Assembly (NCBI GenBank): GCA_945929965.1
Contig: CAMEOT010000015.1
Location: 1-64,000, forward strand
Reading direction: 5' to 3'
Length of the DNA stretch: 64,000 nucleotides
Origin: an uncultured Lachnospiraceae bacterium
GTDB lineage: Bacteria > Bacillota > Clostridia > Lachnospirales > Lachnospiraceae
The translations under genes and the position numbers were made by a program. The notes beneath the pieces were generated by a model. The model was not told the DNA's origin and searched no databases. It saw only the letters and a list, made by a program, of their open reading frames with translations. This document shows positions 53,738 through 60,211 of the stretch, in pieces (positions within the stretch are counted from its first letter, which is position 1; the number at the start of each line of letters is the position of its first letter).

Positions 53738-53833
53738 TAACTATTCAGAGCCATGGAGCTATCACGGAATATTCGTCGAATGCTTGCATTCGTAAGGATA
53801 TTATGTGATAGTTATAGGGCGACAGAATAGTTA
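53738..53833. repeat. 96-bp palindromic element
   Basis: Outer TAACTATTC/GAATAGTTA arms, middle CTATCAC/GTGATAG (53759-53765, 53805-53811), inner CGAATGC-TT-GCATTCG (53777-53792). Three nested stems make a near-continuous hairpin between rplT and the next gene. Confidence 0.6.
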
Positions 53834-53854
53834 ATAGTTTGGAAGGAGACCATT

Positions 53855-54085
53855 ATGATAAATCCCGGAATGATGATGAAACTGATGAATGCGAAGAATA
53901 CCTTCGAGAGCAATCATCCCAAATTTGCAGCGTTTGTAAGCAGATTTTTTATGGGTGGAGCGATCACGGAAGGAACCATTATCGAGATCACGATCACAAG
54001 ACCCGGTGAAGAGCCCGTGTCCACGAATCTGAAGGTACAGAAATCCGATCTGGATCTGGTAGAGGAGCTTAAGAATCTGAGATGA
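53855..54085 (+). CDS. Conserved-looking small protein before HAD gene
   Basis: 76 residues, not recognised. INPGMMMKLMNAKNTFESNHPKFAAFVSRFFMGGAITEGTIIEITITRPGEEPVSTNLKVQKSDLDLVEELKNL: a helical start with a beta strand pair at the end. GGAAGGAGA precedes the ATG. Its stop overlaps the start of the HAD gene (ATGA), so the two are translationally coupled. Confidence 0.65.
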   Translation: MINPGMMMKLMNAKNTFESNHPKFAAFVSRFFMGGAITEGTIIEITITRPGEEPVSTNLKVQKSDLDLVEELKNLR

Positions 54086-54870
54086 AGATAATATTTTTTG
54101 ATATTGACGGAACCTTAATATGCGGAGGAAGTGAACTGATGTCAGAGAGCACGAAGGAAGCCATCCGCATCGCCAGAGCCAACGGTCATATCTGCATGAT
54201 CAACACCGGGCGTACGAAACGGCTGGTTGGGGAAAAGCTTACCGGACAGGTGGAATTCGACGGATTGTTATTGGGCTGCGGAACGGAGATTGAATATCAT
54301 GGAAAACAGCTGATGCACAAGACATTTTCCATGGAGGAGTCTAAGGCAATTCTGGCAGCCATGAAAAAATATCATGTGGATGCCGTCCTGGAAGGCAGCA
54401 GGGAAGACTATGCTCCCAGAGGAGAAGAAGTATTTACCGAGACTTTCCGTCATATGGCACGTGAGATTGAGAATCGGAAATACGATCGTTATGCCAATGC
54501 ACCGGGCAACTATGATAAATTATATGCTTATGCAGAGACTCCGGCGGGAATGGTCGGAATGAAGCATGATCTGTCGGAAATACTGGATTTTATCGACAGA
54601 GAACAAGGGTTTTACGAGATTGTTCCCAAAGGCTATTCCAAGGCAACTGCGATCCGTTATATTACAGAATATCTGAATATTCCGATGGAAGATACAGTGG
54701 CGATCGGGGATAGCAATAACGATCTGCCGATGTTAAAGTATGCCCATATCAGCATTGCCATGGGTAATTCCAGTAAACAGGTGTTGGAAGCGGCAGATTA
54801 TATCACCACGGACGTGGATAAAGACGGCATCTGGAACGCTCTGAAGTGGTTGGGAGTGCTGGATAAGTAA
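54082..54870 (+). CDS. HAD-superfamily phosphatase, Cof type
   Basis: 262 residues. Motif I FFDIDGTLIC (nucleophile Asp8 region), motif II INTGRTKRLV, motif III Lys around SKATAIRY, motif IV GDSNNDLPMLKYA match the Cof/YbjI/YidA sugar-phosphate phosphatases. The C2 cap domain fits residues 80-190. It begins by ATGA overlap with the previous small gene and is followed by a tRNA-Gly gene 72 bp later. Confidence 0.9.
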   Translation: MKIIFFDIDGTLICGGSELMSESTKEAIRIARANGHICMINTGRTKRLVGEKLTGQVEFDGLLLGCGTEIEYHGKQLMHKTFSMEESKAILAAMKKYHVDAVLEGSREDYAPRGEEVFTETFRHMAREIENRKYDRYANAPGNYDKLYAYAETPAGMVGMKHDLSEILDFIDREQGFYEIVPKGYSKATAIRYITEYLNIPMEDTVAIGDSNNDLPMLKYAHISIAMGNSSKQVLEAADYITTDVDKDGIWNALKWLGVLDK

Positions 54871-54942
54871 AATGATAAAAATAGTAAAAATTAGGACTGG
54901 CAAAATAAAGGAACATGGAGTATAATATTTTATGTTCCTTTT

Positions 54943-55014
54943 GCAGATATGGTTCATCGGTAGAACGCTAGCTTCCCAAGCTGGAAAGGCGGGTTCGATT
55001 CCCGTTATCTGCTC
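54943..55014 (+). tRNA. tRNA-Gly (CCC), likely attachment site
   Basis: Cloverleaf: acceptor GCAGATA/TATCTGC, D-arm with GTTC/GAAC, anticodon loop TTCCCAA (CCC), T-arm with TTCGATT loop. TATAAT lies at 54920-54925. The prophage-like element starts just 3' of it, as is common for tRNA integration sites; the second att copy would lie outside the window. Confidence 0.9.
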
Positions 55015-55485
55015 TTGAAAATGCCTATAAATAGGGCGTTTCGGAAGTTCGGTAATCAGAAGGTAATCAAAAAGGTAATCAACGCAAGGAAAGGAGATTC
55101 CTGCAAAAGTGCTACTAAAGATAAATCGACCACAGATCGGTTTATTTTTTTGCGCAAAAATAGGAGAAGTTTTCAAAAAAATCTTGGTAAATGATTTTGA
55201 TACCCCCCTACCCCTCATTTTCAGTTGAAAAATCGAAATGGAATTTTTTCAAAATTTTGTGTAGATTTCACACAGATTTGTTCTGAAAAATGTGATCTGA
55301 TTTTGGATATAGTATTCTTGATTATTCTTCCCCAGTTCTGGGGGACACACTTCACAAACTTATAATATGCCCTGCCTGCGGCTCTGGCTGGCTCAAATTT
55401 TGACGATAGGAGAGCAGACGCAGAAACTCACGTATAGACCGCATAATTGCCTTAAAATGGATTTTACGCGGTCGCTCCCATTGTG
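55014..55485. other. Element left end: phased GGTAATCA repeats and hairpins
   Basis: Three GGTAATCA copies (55051-55058, 55062-55069, 55074-55081) repeat every 11-12 bp and look like recombinase arm sites. CCCCAG-TT-CTGGGG (55330-55343) and GACCGC/GCGGTC (55437-55473) are inverted repeats near the recombinase stop. AT-rich elsewhere, no gene seen. Confidence 0.5.
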
Positions 55486-56079
55486 TCAATCTGTTTCAAC
55501 TGGTAAGTGAACGCTTTTATTTATAGCCTGCGCCAGTTTCTCCGAGGACTGGGCGAGGTATTCTTGTGTTGTCGTAACGCTGGCGTGCTGGTAAAATTCT
55601 TTAACCGCTACAATATCATGTCCGGAATTCTTATAGATCTGCTGCCCGGCGAACTTCCGAAAGCTATGTGTTGAGGTCTGAGGAAGTCCTAAATATTCAG
55701 TGGCAGCCTTAAGCGCTTTCTGTATAGCCCTTTCTGTAAATTGAAATATGCGCCGCTCCTGGTTGATTCTATTTTCTTCGCAGTAGTCCCGAATATAGTT
55801 ATAAACCGGTTCCGGGACCTGGTGCCGCCGTGCCTTGCTTGTTTTCTCTTCGATAATGTCCATGCGGTAATGATCACCATCACGCACCAGAGAGGAAAGG
55901 GACAAGTGCAAAATATCACCGATCCTGCAGCCTAAATTAGCCTGTATAACTAAGCAGCAGGCCATATGTGGCGCAGGGCGGTGTATTACGTTGTCTTTTC
56001 CGGTGTAGCCGGTGCGGATCAGTGAAACAATACGGTTATAGCTTTCTTCATTAACTGCCAGTGTGGTATAAGCTCCCAT
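55486..56079 (-). CDS. Minimal tyrosine recombinase (integrase)
   Basis: 197 residues, only the catalytic domain of the tyrosine-recombinase family: Arg52 (NLGCRIGDIL), Lys79 or Lys82 (EEKTSKAR), His138 and Arg141 (STHSFRKFAGQQI), His165 (FYQHASVTT) and Tyr174 (TTQEYL). Full-size integrases have 300-400 residues with arm and core-binding domains; here none precede Met1. AAAGGGG lies upstream of the ATG, so the short form is a real gene, not a truncation artefact. It ends the minus-strand operon next to tRNA-Gly, and probably integrates the element there. Confidence 0.85.
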   Translation of the reverse strand: MGAYTTLAVNEESYNRIVSLIRTGYTGKDNVIHRPAPHMACCLVIQANLGCRIGDILHLSLSSLVRDGDHYRMDIIEEKTSKARRHQVPEPVYNYIRDYCEENRINQERRIFQFTERAIQKALKAATEYLGLPQTSTHSFRKFAGQQIYKNSGHDIVAVKEFYQHASVTTTQEYLAQSSEKLAQAINKSVHLPVETD

Positions 56080-56085
56080 GTGATT

Positions 56086-56202
56086 CTATCCCCTTTCTAA
56101 CTCGTAAATAGCCCACCGCAGGGCGGCGGCTGTCTCCGTGTCGTGTTCGCGCTCTGCGCGTTCCAGTAGCTTATAAAGCCGTTCGAGGTTCTTTTCCTTC
56201 AT
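56086..56202 (-). CDS. 38-residue acidic/basic small protein
   Basis: Not recognised. MKEKNLERLYKLLERAEREH, then DTETAAALRWAIYELERG: a single charged amphipathic helix. AAAGGAG lies before the ATG. It ends 6 bases before the integrase start, so the two are co-transcribed and could act together, for example as a small recombination directionality factor; that is inference only. Confidence 0.6.
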   Translation of the reverse strand: MKEKNLERLYKLLERAEREHDTETAAALRWAIYELERG

Positions 56203-56274
56203 GTGCTTTTTTCTCCTTTCGTTTGAATATAAAACCGCCGCCGGTAGTGATCCGGCGGGCATCCTCTGCGGCGG

Positions 56275-56412
56275 CTATTGTTCGCAGTTTATATCTGCAA
56301 GCTCTTTGCGTATTTTCTTGATCTCTGCAAGGTATACCGGGTTATCTTTGCAGGCTTCGAGGTTGTCCAGTCGTCTTATTAGTTCTTCTTTTCTGCGTTC
56401 GTTTTCGCTCAT
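56275..56412 (-). CDS. 45-residue helical small protein
   Basis: Not recognised. MSENERRKEELIRRLDNLEA, then CKDNPVYLAEIKKIRKELADINCEQ: mostly helical, with two cysteines. GGAGGT precedes the ATG. A strong GC hairpin (CCGCCGG-ATCACTA-CCGGCGG, then TTTT) follows its stop on the minus strand. Confidence 0.6.
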   Translation of the reverse strand: MSENERRKEELIRRLDNLEACKDNPVYLAEIKKIRKELADINCEQ

Positions 56413-56458
56413 GGCGTAATACCTCCATATTTTCAATTTTTCCCGTTTCCGGGTAAAA

Positions 56459-56499
56459 GCAAGCCGGGGAATCGAACCCCGGGAACCGCCGCCGCTTGC
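56459..56499 (-). other. tRNA acceptor/T-arm-like minihelix
   Basis: On the minus strand GCAAG pairs with CTTGC around a T-arm CCGGGG-TTCGATT-CCCCGG; a 12-nt GC-rich run replaces the D and anticodon arms. It lies immediately after the stop of the gene at 56500-56676. Could be a processing signal, a tRNA relic or a tRNA mimic. Confidence 0.5.
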
Positions 56500-56676
56500 C
56501 TAAATAAGTACACCCAAGCGCATACAATCACGCTTTCTATCACAAACAATTTTCCATTTTTCAAAGTCGCCCTTGATATTTTCTGCAGTTCTGGTGTCTG
56601 CCCATTCGTCCCGGGCTTTAATATAAGCGGCTTTCGCATCGTCTTTCTGTTTCTGCAATTTCTCCATAAATTCCAT
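56500..56676 (-). CDS. 58-residue small helical protein
   Basis: Not recognised. EFMEKLQKQKDDAKAAYIKARDEWADTRTAENIKGDFEKWKIVCDRKRDCMRLGVLI: probably two helices, coiled-coil-like N-half. GAAAGGACGG precedes ATG 56676. Its stop abuts the tRNA-like minihelix. Longer frame to 56763 overlaps the next gene and is rejected. Confidence 0.6.
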   Translation of the reverse strand: MEFMEKLQKQKDDAKAAYIKARDEWADTRTAENIKGDFEKWKIVCDRKRDCMRLGVLI

Positions 56677-56693
56677 AATATTAACCGTCCTTT

Positions 56694-56864
56694 CTATGCG
56701 TTTACTTCTTTTCTCAAAATCTCGATAGCTTCTTTCGTGGTGTGTTCTCTGTACCACTTCCAAGGCTTTTTATAAGCTCTTGCGAGTGAAAAATCTTCTT
56801 GATTTTTCAATAAATAATCCCTAACTTTCAAAAATGCTTTTTGAGCTTCTTCTAATTTTACCAT
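56694..56864 (-). CDS. 56-residue small protein
   Basis: Not recognised. MVKLEEAQKAFLKVRDYLLK, then NQEDFSLARAYKKPWKWYREHTTKEAIEILRKEVNA: helical with a Trp-rich centre (KPWKWYRE). AGGATGG lies before ATG 56864; ATG 56876 is an alternative. It is 17 bp before the 56500-56676 gene and shares its operon. Confidence 0.55.
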   Translation of the reverse strand: MVKLEEAQKAFLKVRDYLLKNQEDFSLARAYKKPWKWYREHTTKEAIEILRKEVNA

Positions 56865-56948
56865 AAAATCAACCATCCTTTCATTTATGCCCTGTCTCAT
56901 CGGTGCAGGTGGGGCAGTTCCTGCAGACCGCCGGAAGGCGGTTTCGAC

Positions 56949-57110
56949 TTAGTTGTAAAGCATTTCTTGCATGATCTGGTGGCGTTCTGCTTCGGATTTC
57001 TTCCGGTGCATTTCTTTAAAATCCTTTTCAGCTTTCGCCTGTGCTTCCTTCTTGGTATATCCTCGACCTCTCCAAAGGTCATGTAATTGTTCTATTGTCC
57101 AGTCCTTCAT
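56949..57110 (-). CDS. 53-residue small protein
   Basis: Not recognised. MKDWTIEQLHDLWRGRGYTK, then KEAQAKAEKDFKEMHRKKSEAERHQIMQEMLYN: two helices, strongly charged. AAAGGA precedes ATG 57110. The stop is followed by GTCGAAACC and a GACCGCC-GGAA-GGCGGT hairpin (about 56923-56944), like the stop of the 57189-57446 gene. Confidence 0.6.
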   Translation of the reverse strand: MKDWTIEQLHDLWRGRGYTKKEAQAKAEKDFKEMHRKKSEAERHQIMQEMLYN

Positions 57111-57188
57111 ATTTTTCCTTTCTGGTCTGCCATCATCAGAGCCGGGAGACCATCCCACGGCTGACGCCCCAGGGCGGAGCGTTTCGGC

Positions 57189-57446
57189 TTAAATAATTTT
57201 TGCATAGAATTCAGAAACTTTCTGGATTCTGTCGGCATCCTCGCAGTTTTCAAGATCTGCCAGCCGGATTATAAAAAATCTATCCTTTGTGTTCTTTGGT
57301 AAGCAGTTATTTATAAAATCTTCTGCGTTGTCTGGATGGGAGAAAGTAGCGGTAATAATTACCTTTGTTTTTCTGTCGTCCTGTGTGCTCTTGTCGATCT
57401 TGTAAGCTACCGCCCAAGGGCAAGTATTAAATGTTATATTCTGCAT
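57189..57446 (-). CDS. 85-residue phage-type hypothetical protein
   Basis: Not recognised. ITFNTCPWAVAYKIDKSTQDDRKTKVIITATFSHPDNAEDFINNCLPKNTKDRFFIIRLADLENCEDADRIQKVSEFYAKII: a probable alpha-beta fold. The stop is followed by GCCGAAACG and GC-rich hairpins (57130-57185), the same layout as the downstream gene. Second gene of the minus-strand operon. Confidence 0.6.
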   Translation of the reverse strand: MQNITFNTCPWAVAYKIDKSTQDDRKTKVIITATFSHPDNAEDFINNCLPKNTKDRFFIIRLADLENCEDADRIQKVSEFYAKII

Positions 57447-57464
57447 GCTAGATACCCCACTTTC

Positions 57465-57605
57465 TTACTTGTATACGATTTCATATATCTGCGACAATTT
57501 GCAATATTCTTCGCATTCCGCTTGTTTCGTGCACTTGGAGCAATCATTTTCGTAAGTGCCGCAAACCTTTGTTAATTCCTTTTCCAGCTCTTCAATTCTT
57601 TCCAT
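57465..57605 (-). CDS. 46-residue cysteine-rich protein
   Basis: Not recognised. MERIEELEKELTKVCGTYEN, then DCSKCTKQAECEEYCKLSQIYEIVYK: five cysteines including CSKC and CEEYC, so it may bind zinc. First gene of the operon starting at the 57711-57739 promoter. AAAAGG precedes ATG 57605. Confidence 0.6.
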   Translation of the reverse strand: MERIEELEKELTKVCGTYENDCSKCTKQAECEEYCKLSQIYEIVYK

Positions 57606-57710
57606 TTGCTTTTACCTTTTCACCCATGTTATAATTTGGGTGCCTTTCTTTTTGGGTGCCGCTCGGGTGATCTGTCCAGGATGCCGGGCGGCTTTTTATT
57701 TGTTGAGATT

Positions 57711-57739
57711 ATTATATAACTTAAATAAGTTATAGTCAA
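57711..57739 (-). promoter_or_regulatory. Operon promoter with operator palindrome in its spacer
   Basis: Minus-strand TTGACT (57734-57739), 17-bp spacer, TATAAT (57711-57716). The spacer is nearly all the palindrome ATAACTTAAATAAGTTAT (57716-57733, 8-bp arms around AA). A bound regulator would block both boxes. Transcribes 57605 down to the integrase. Confidence 0.75.
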
Positions 57740-57772
57740 TAGAAATTACAACTTTTTTTAGTTATTTTTTGA

Positions 57773-57801
57773 TTGACTTTTATATATGTGTGTTGTATTC
57801 T
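57773..57801 (+). promoter_or_regulatory. HTH regulator promoter
   Basis: TTGACT (57773-57778), 17-bp spacer, TATTCT (57796-57801). It is divergent from the operon promoter, 34 bp away, with the palindromic operator between them. Confidence 0.65.
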
Positions 57802-57824
57802 CTCTATATAAGGAGGCTTGTAAA

Positions 57825-58070
57825 ATGATACGTTTTAAGTTTGACGTTGCCGGAGCACTAAAAACGGCAGGAATGACAGCATACAAAGCACAAAAAACGG
57901 GGATTATATCGCAGGACACATGGAGGAAAATAAAAGAAAATAATGCAAATATAAGTATGAAATCTCTTAATAATATATGTGCCGTTTTGAACATGCAGCC
58001 GGAACATTTAATATATTATGAAAAGGATGAAACAGAGGAAAAAGAAATAAAAGGAAAATTAGAATTATAA
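57825..58070 (+). CDS. Cro/C1-type HTH regulator
   Basis: 81 residues. IRFKFDVAGALKTAGMTAYKAQKTGIISQDTWRKIKENNANISMKSLNNICAVLNMQPEHLIYYEKD is a single XRE-type helix-turn-helix of the YozG-like short form. AGGAGG lies 8 bases before ATG 57825. It is divergently placed from the small-gene operon with a shared palindromic operator, like a phage lysogeny switch. It likely represses the integrase operon. Confidence 0.85.
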   Translation: MIRFKFDVAGALKTAGMTAYKAQKTGIISQDTWRKIKENNANISMKSLNNICAVLNMQPEHLIYYEKDETEEKEIKGKLEL

Positions 58071-58149
58071 TATTAAAAACATAACGAATATAAGTTACTA
58101 CAATATTGCTAAAAGGTAACAGGCGGAAACCAGAAAGGAAGGTGAAATA

Positions 58150-58410
58150 ATGCAAATAGAATACAGTAAAACGGCTGTCAAATTTATAAACAAAATGGAT
58201 AGACCGACAAAACAACGAATAAAGGCAGCTATTGAGGGGTTAACAGAGCAGCCACCAAGAGGAGACATAAAAATATTACAAGGCTACACAGACGGGCGGA
58301 AGAGGTTAAGAGTTGGGAAATATAGAATAATATATAATTATCTTCCGAATGGAGAAATAGAAATATTATATATTATTGATATTGATTCGAGAGGGGATAT
58401 ATACAAATAG
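58150..58410 (+). CDS. RelE/ParE-type toxin
   Basis: 86 residues. MQIEYSKTAVKFINKMDRPTKQRIKAAIEGLTEQPPRGDIKILQGYTDGRKRLRVGKYRIIYNYLPNGEIEILYIIDIDSRGDIY fits the RelE superfamily: GxxRLRVGxYRIxY is the usual core, with Arg and Tyr positions expected for an mRNA interferase. AAGGAAGGTG precedes the ATG. Toxin comes first and antitoxin second, as in HigBA-type operons. Stabilises the element, presumably. Confidence 0.87.
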   Translation: MQIEYSKTAVKFINKMDRPTKQRIKAAIEGLTEQPPRGDIKILQGYTDGRKRLRVGKYRIIYNYLPNGEIEILYIIDIDSRGDIYK

Positions 58411-58437
58411 GACACCCAAGAAAGGAGAGCAAAAAGC

Positions 58438-58650
58438 ATGAGTACAACAACAAAACAGGCGATAGACCTAATGGAGTTATTGCCGGAAAAAGATCAGAAT
58501 TTTGCATTAGAATTTATTAAAAAGCTTGTGATAGCATGGGACCCGGATTATACAAAAGTAACGCCGGCAGAACGTGCAGAACTGGAAAGAGCACAAAGAG
58601 AAATTGAAAACGGGGAAACGGTTTCACATGATGCAATTAATTGGGATTAA
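58438..58650 (+). CDS. RelB-like antitoxin
   Basis: 70 residues. STTTKQAIDLMELLPEKDQNFALEFIKKLVIAWDPDYTKVTPAERAELERAQREIENGETVSHDAINWD: N-terminal DNA-binding-type helices and the C-terminal toxin-wrapping segment GETVSHDAINW, typical of antitoxins paired with RelE-type toxins. AAAGGAGAG precedes the ATG, 27 bases after the toxin stop. A terminator follows at 58658-58687. Confidence 0.85.
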   Translation: MSTTTKQAIDLMELLPEKDQNFALEFIKKLVIAWDPDYTKVTPAERAELERAQREIENGETVSHDAINWD

Positions 58651-58657
58651 GCATAGG

Positions 58658-58687
58658 AAAGGCGGTCTTTCAAAGGCTGCCTTTTTT
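58658..58687 (+). terminator. Terminator of the toxin-antitoxin operon
   Basis: AAAGGC..CTTT / AAAG..GCCTTT hairpin followed by TTTTTT. Confidence 0.75.
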
Positions 58688-58715
58688 GCTGTTATACTTC
58701 ACATATAACAAAAAC

Positions 58716-58850
58716 CTCCCAATCAACTTCCCGAACAAATCCCAAGCAACGGGCAGCCAACAAAGCCAGTATTTATGCGACTTTCAAGACTTTGCATTTT
58801 TCAACTTCCCAAGCAAATCCCACGCACTTTCCCAAACAATTCCCGAGCAA
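58716..58850. repeat. Seven phased 11-bp iterons
   Basis: Unit about TTCCCAAGCAA at 58716, 58728, 58739 and 58806, 58817, 58829, 58840, spaced 11 or 12 bp so that all face one side of the helix. The two clusters (three and four copies) flank a 56-bp gap. AT-rich DNA follows at 58861-58960. This is the layout of an iteron-type replication origin or a regulator-binding array. Confidence 0.65.
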
Positions 58851-58860
58851 ACCTCGCGCG

Positions 58861-58960
58861 CGGATATAAACTATATATAATAATATATTATAAGGGCTTA
58901 AAAAGGATATAAATAAAAGCGCGTGCGCGCGTATGCGCATACATAAATATTTTTATAAAA
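58861..58960. other. AT-rich stretch with alternating GC tract
   Basis: Contains long TATATAATAATATATTATAA-type sequence (58865-58890) followed by an alternating purine-pyrimidine GCGCGTGCGCGCGTATGCGCATAC tract (58919-58942). Could serve as a DNA unwinding element next to the iterons. No gene. Confidence 0.45.
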
Positions 58961-58966
58961 TGGTGG

Positions 58967-58994
58967 TTGACATAATAATTCTGTGGTTTATAAT
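58967..58994 (+). promoter_or_regulatory. Strong promoter of the small RNA
   Basis: TTGACA (58967-58972), 16-bp spacer, TATAAT (58989-58994), immediately before a hairpin-rich segment. Confidence 0.7.
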
Positions 58995-59000
58995 ATATCC

Positions 59001-59160
59001 ATAGGGCGGCATGTTCCGCCGGAATAATTAAAGCGTGTATGTGCTAGCTCGCAGGCCTTGACCACATACAACGACCACGCAGCAGGCGTGCAGAGATCAG
59101 AGCAGACGGCTCCAGTCTATACGGTATCCACTCCGTAGGGCTGGGGCTTTATTTTTTTTA
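59001..59160 (+). ncRNA. Candidate ~160-nt structured RNA
   Basis: Starts at the promoter and ends with a terminator hairpin (GCTCCAG/CTGGGGC, inner TACGG/CCGTA, 59109-59160) and T-run. It also has GGCGG-CATGTT-CCGCC and a long stem GCGTG-TATGTG / CACATA-...-CACGC. It may be a free small RNA or an attenuator for the downstream gene. Confidence 0.55.
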
Positions 59161-59217
59161 TTCGATCACTTCCAGGGATCCGGAAGACGTGGAGCAGATC
59201 AGAAAGGACAGGGAGCC

Positions 59218-59889
59218 ATGAAAGACAATACAGAGATTGCATATAACGGATCAAAGGTATATACGAATCGCATCCAGGAACTAGCAGACGAATTTATAAA
59301 TAATCAACTGGACGATAAACAGCGTGAAGAGATGCCAAATAACTCTAATACTTTTATGGCTATGATATTATATATCTCTGATAATATCCCAAAGGTAGAT
59401 AACAATGATATACAGCAGTTAGATAATATTTTTAATATATATACTAGATTATGTGTTAAATATAATATGCTGCCTACTTTAGAATCGTTTAGCATGTTAA
59501 TTAATATTAATCCTGGTACATTATCAGATTGGAGTAGTGGAGCATTAAGAAGTACAGTATATTATGACTCTGAAGGTAAGTATATAAAAGACTTTGCAGC
59601 ATGGCAGCTGAACCACAGGGGCGATCAGTACAGGGCGGAACCCAGTACGGCGCACGCCGAAGCGGTCAAAAAATGGAAAAATATTTGTAAAAATTTCCTG
59701 GTAAATTCTCTGCAGAATTCCCGCGGAACTGATGCAAATAAAATATTTATTGCAAAGGCTGCTTATGGCATGGTTGAAACCGCACCGGTCCTGGTAGCTA
59801 ATCCAGAGCAACACCGGACAGCGGAGCAGATCGCAGCCGATTACAGCACTGCCGGAGCTCTTCCCGGGGATGTCCAGCCGGATTTTTAA
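59218..59889 (+). CDS. Phage-type protein, possible terminase small subunit-like
   Basis: 223 residues. The centre has a HTH-like segment (LPTLESFSMLININPGTLSDWSSG, about 90-115) and the end SRGTDANKIFIAKAAYGMVETAPV resembles the tail of small-terminase or phage DNA-binding proteins; this is weak. The first half (about codons 40-110) is much more AT-rich (many ATA, TTA, AAT) than the last third, suggesting a mosaic gene. GACAGGGAG precedes the ATG. It follows the iterons and the small RNA. Confidence 0.5.
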   Translation: MKDNTEIAYNGSKVYTNRIQELADEFINNQLDDKQREEMPNNSNTFMAMILYISDNIPKVDNNDIQQLDNIFNIYTRLCVKYNMLPTLESFSMLININPGTLSDWSSGALRSTVYYDSEGKYIKDFAAWQLNHRGDQYRAEPSTAHAEAVKKWKNICKNFLVNSLQNSRGTDANKIFIAKAAYGMVETAPVLVANPEQHRTAEQIAADYSTAGALPGDVQPDF

Positions 59890-59904
59890 AGCTCTTTCAG
59901 CAAT

Positions 59905-60075
59905 ATGCACAAAGGTTTTAGAGTGGCAAAAAAGGAAAAGCCCAGAAATATGGGAAAGTTCGCAAAATGGTATAAATGCGAACTTTTGAAAAGGGCACAG
60001 GATCAGACCGGGGGCGGGGTCTACTGGGAACTGTCCCCGGGGCATAACTTAGCCCCTCAACCACTCAAAAATTAA
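59905..60075 (+). CDS. Possible 56-residue small protein
   Basis: HKGFRVAKKEKPRNMGKFAKWYKCELLKRAQDQTGGGVYWELSPGHNLAPQPLKN: basic start, no known match. No good ribosome site at ATG 59905; the weaker option is ATG 59950. The rest of the 59890-60211 gap holds no other signal. Confidence 0.3.
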   Translation: MHKGFRVAKKEKPRNMGKFAKWYKCELLKRAQDQTGGGVYWELSPGHNLAPQPLKN

Positions 60076-60211
60076 AAAGGCCATCCTCCTACATACAGCC
60101 CACCAATTTACTACAGACAACATCATTCAATCTACATCTGATAAAATTCAAAGTTACGTTCGATAACAGGATTCCAAAATTTAAAAAATATAAAAAAGGG
60201 GTAGCACATAT

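Noticed and set aside
58716-58850. CRISPR array
   Set aside because: Repeat units are 11-12 bp, without spacers of constant length and with no cas genes; iteron-type is the better fit.
58641-58880. 79-residue plus-strand frame after the antitoxin
   Set aside because: It overlaps the toxin-antitoxin terminator and the iteron array; composition follows the repeats, so it is not a gene.
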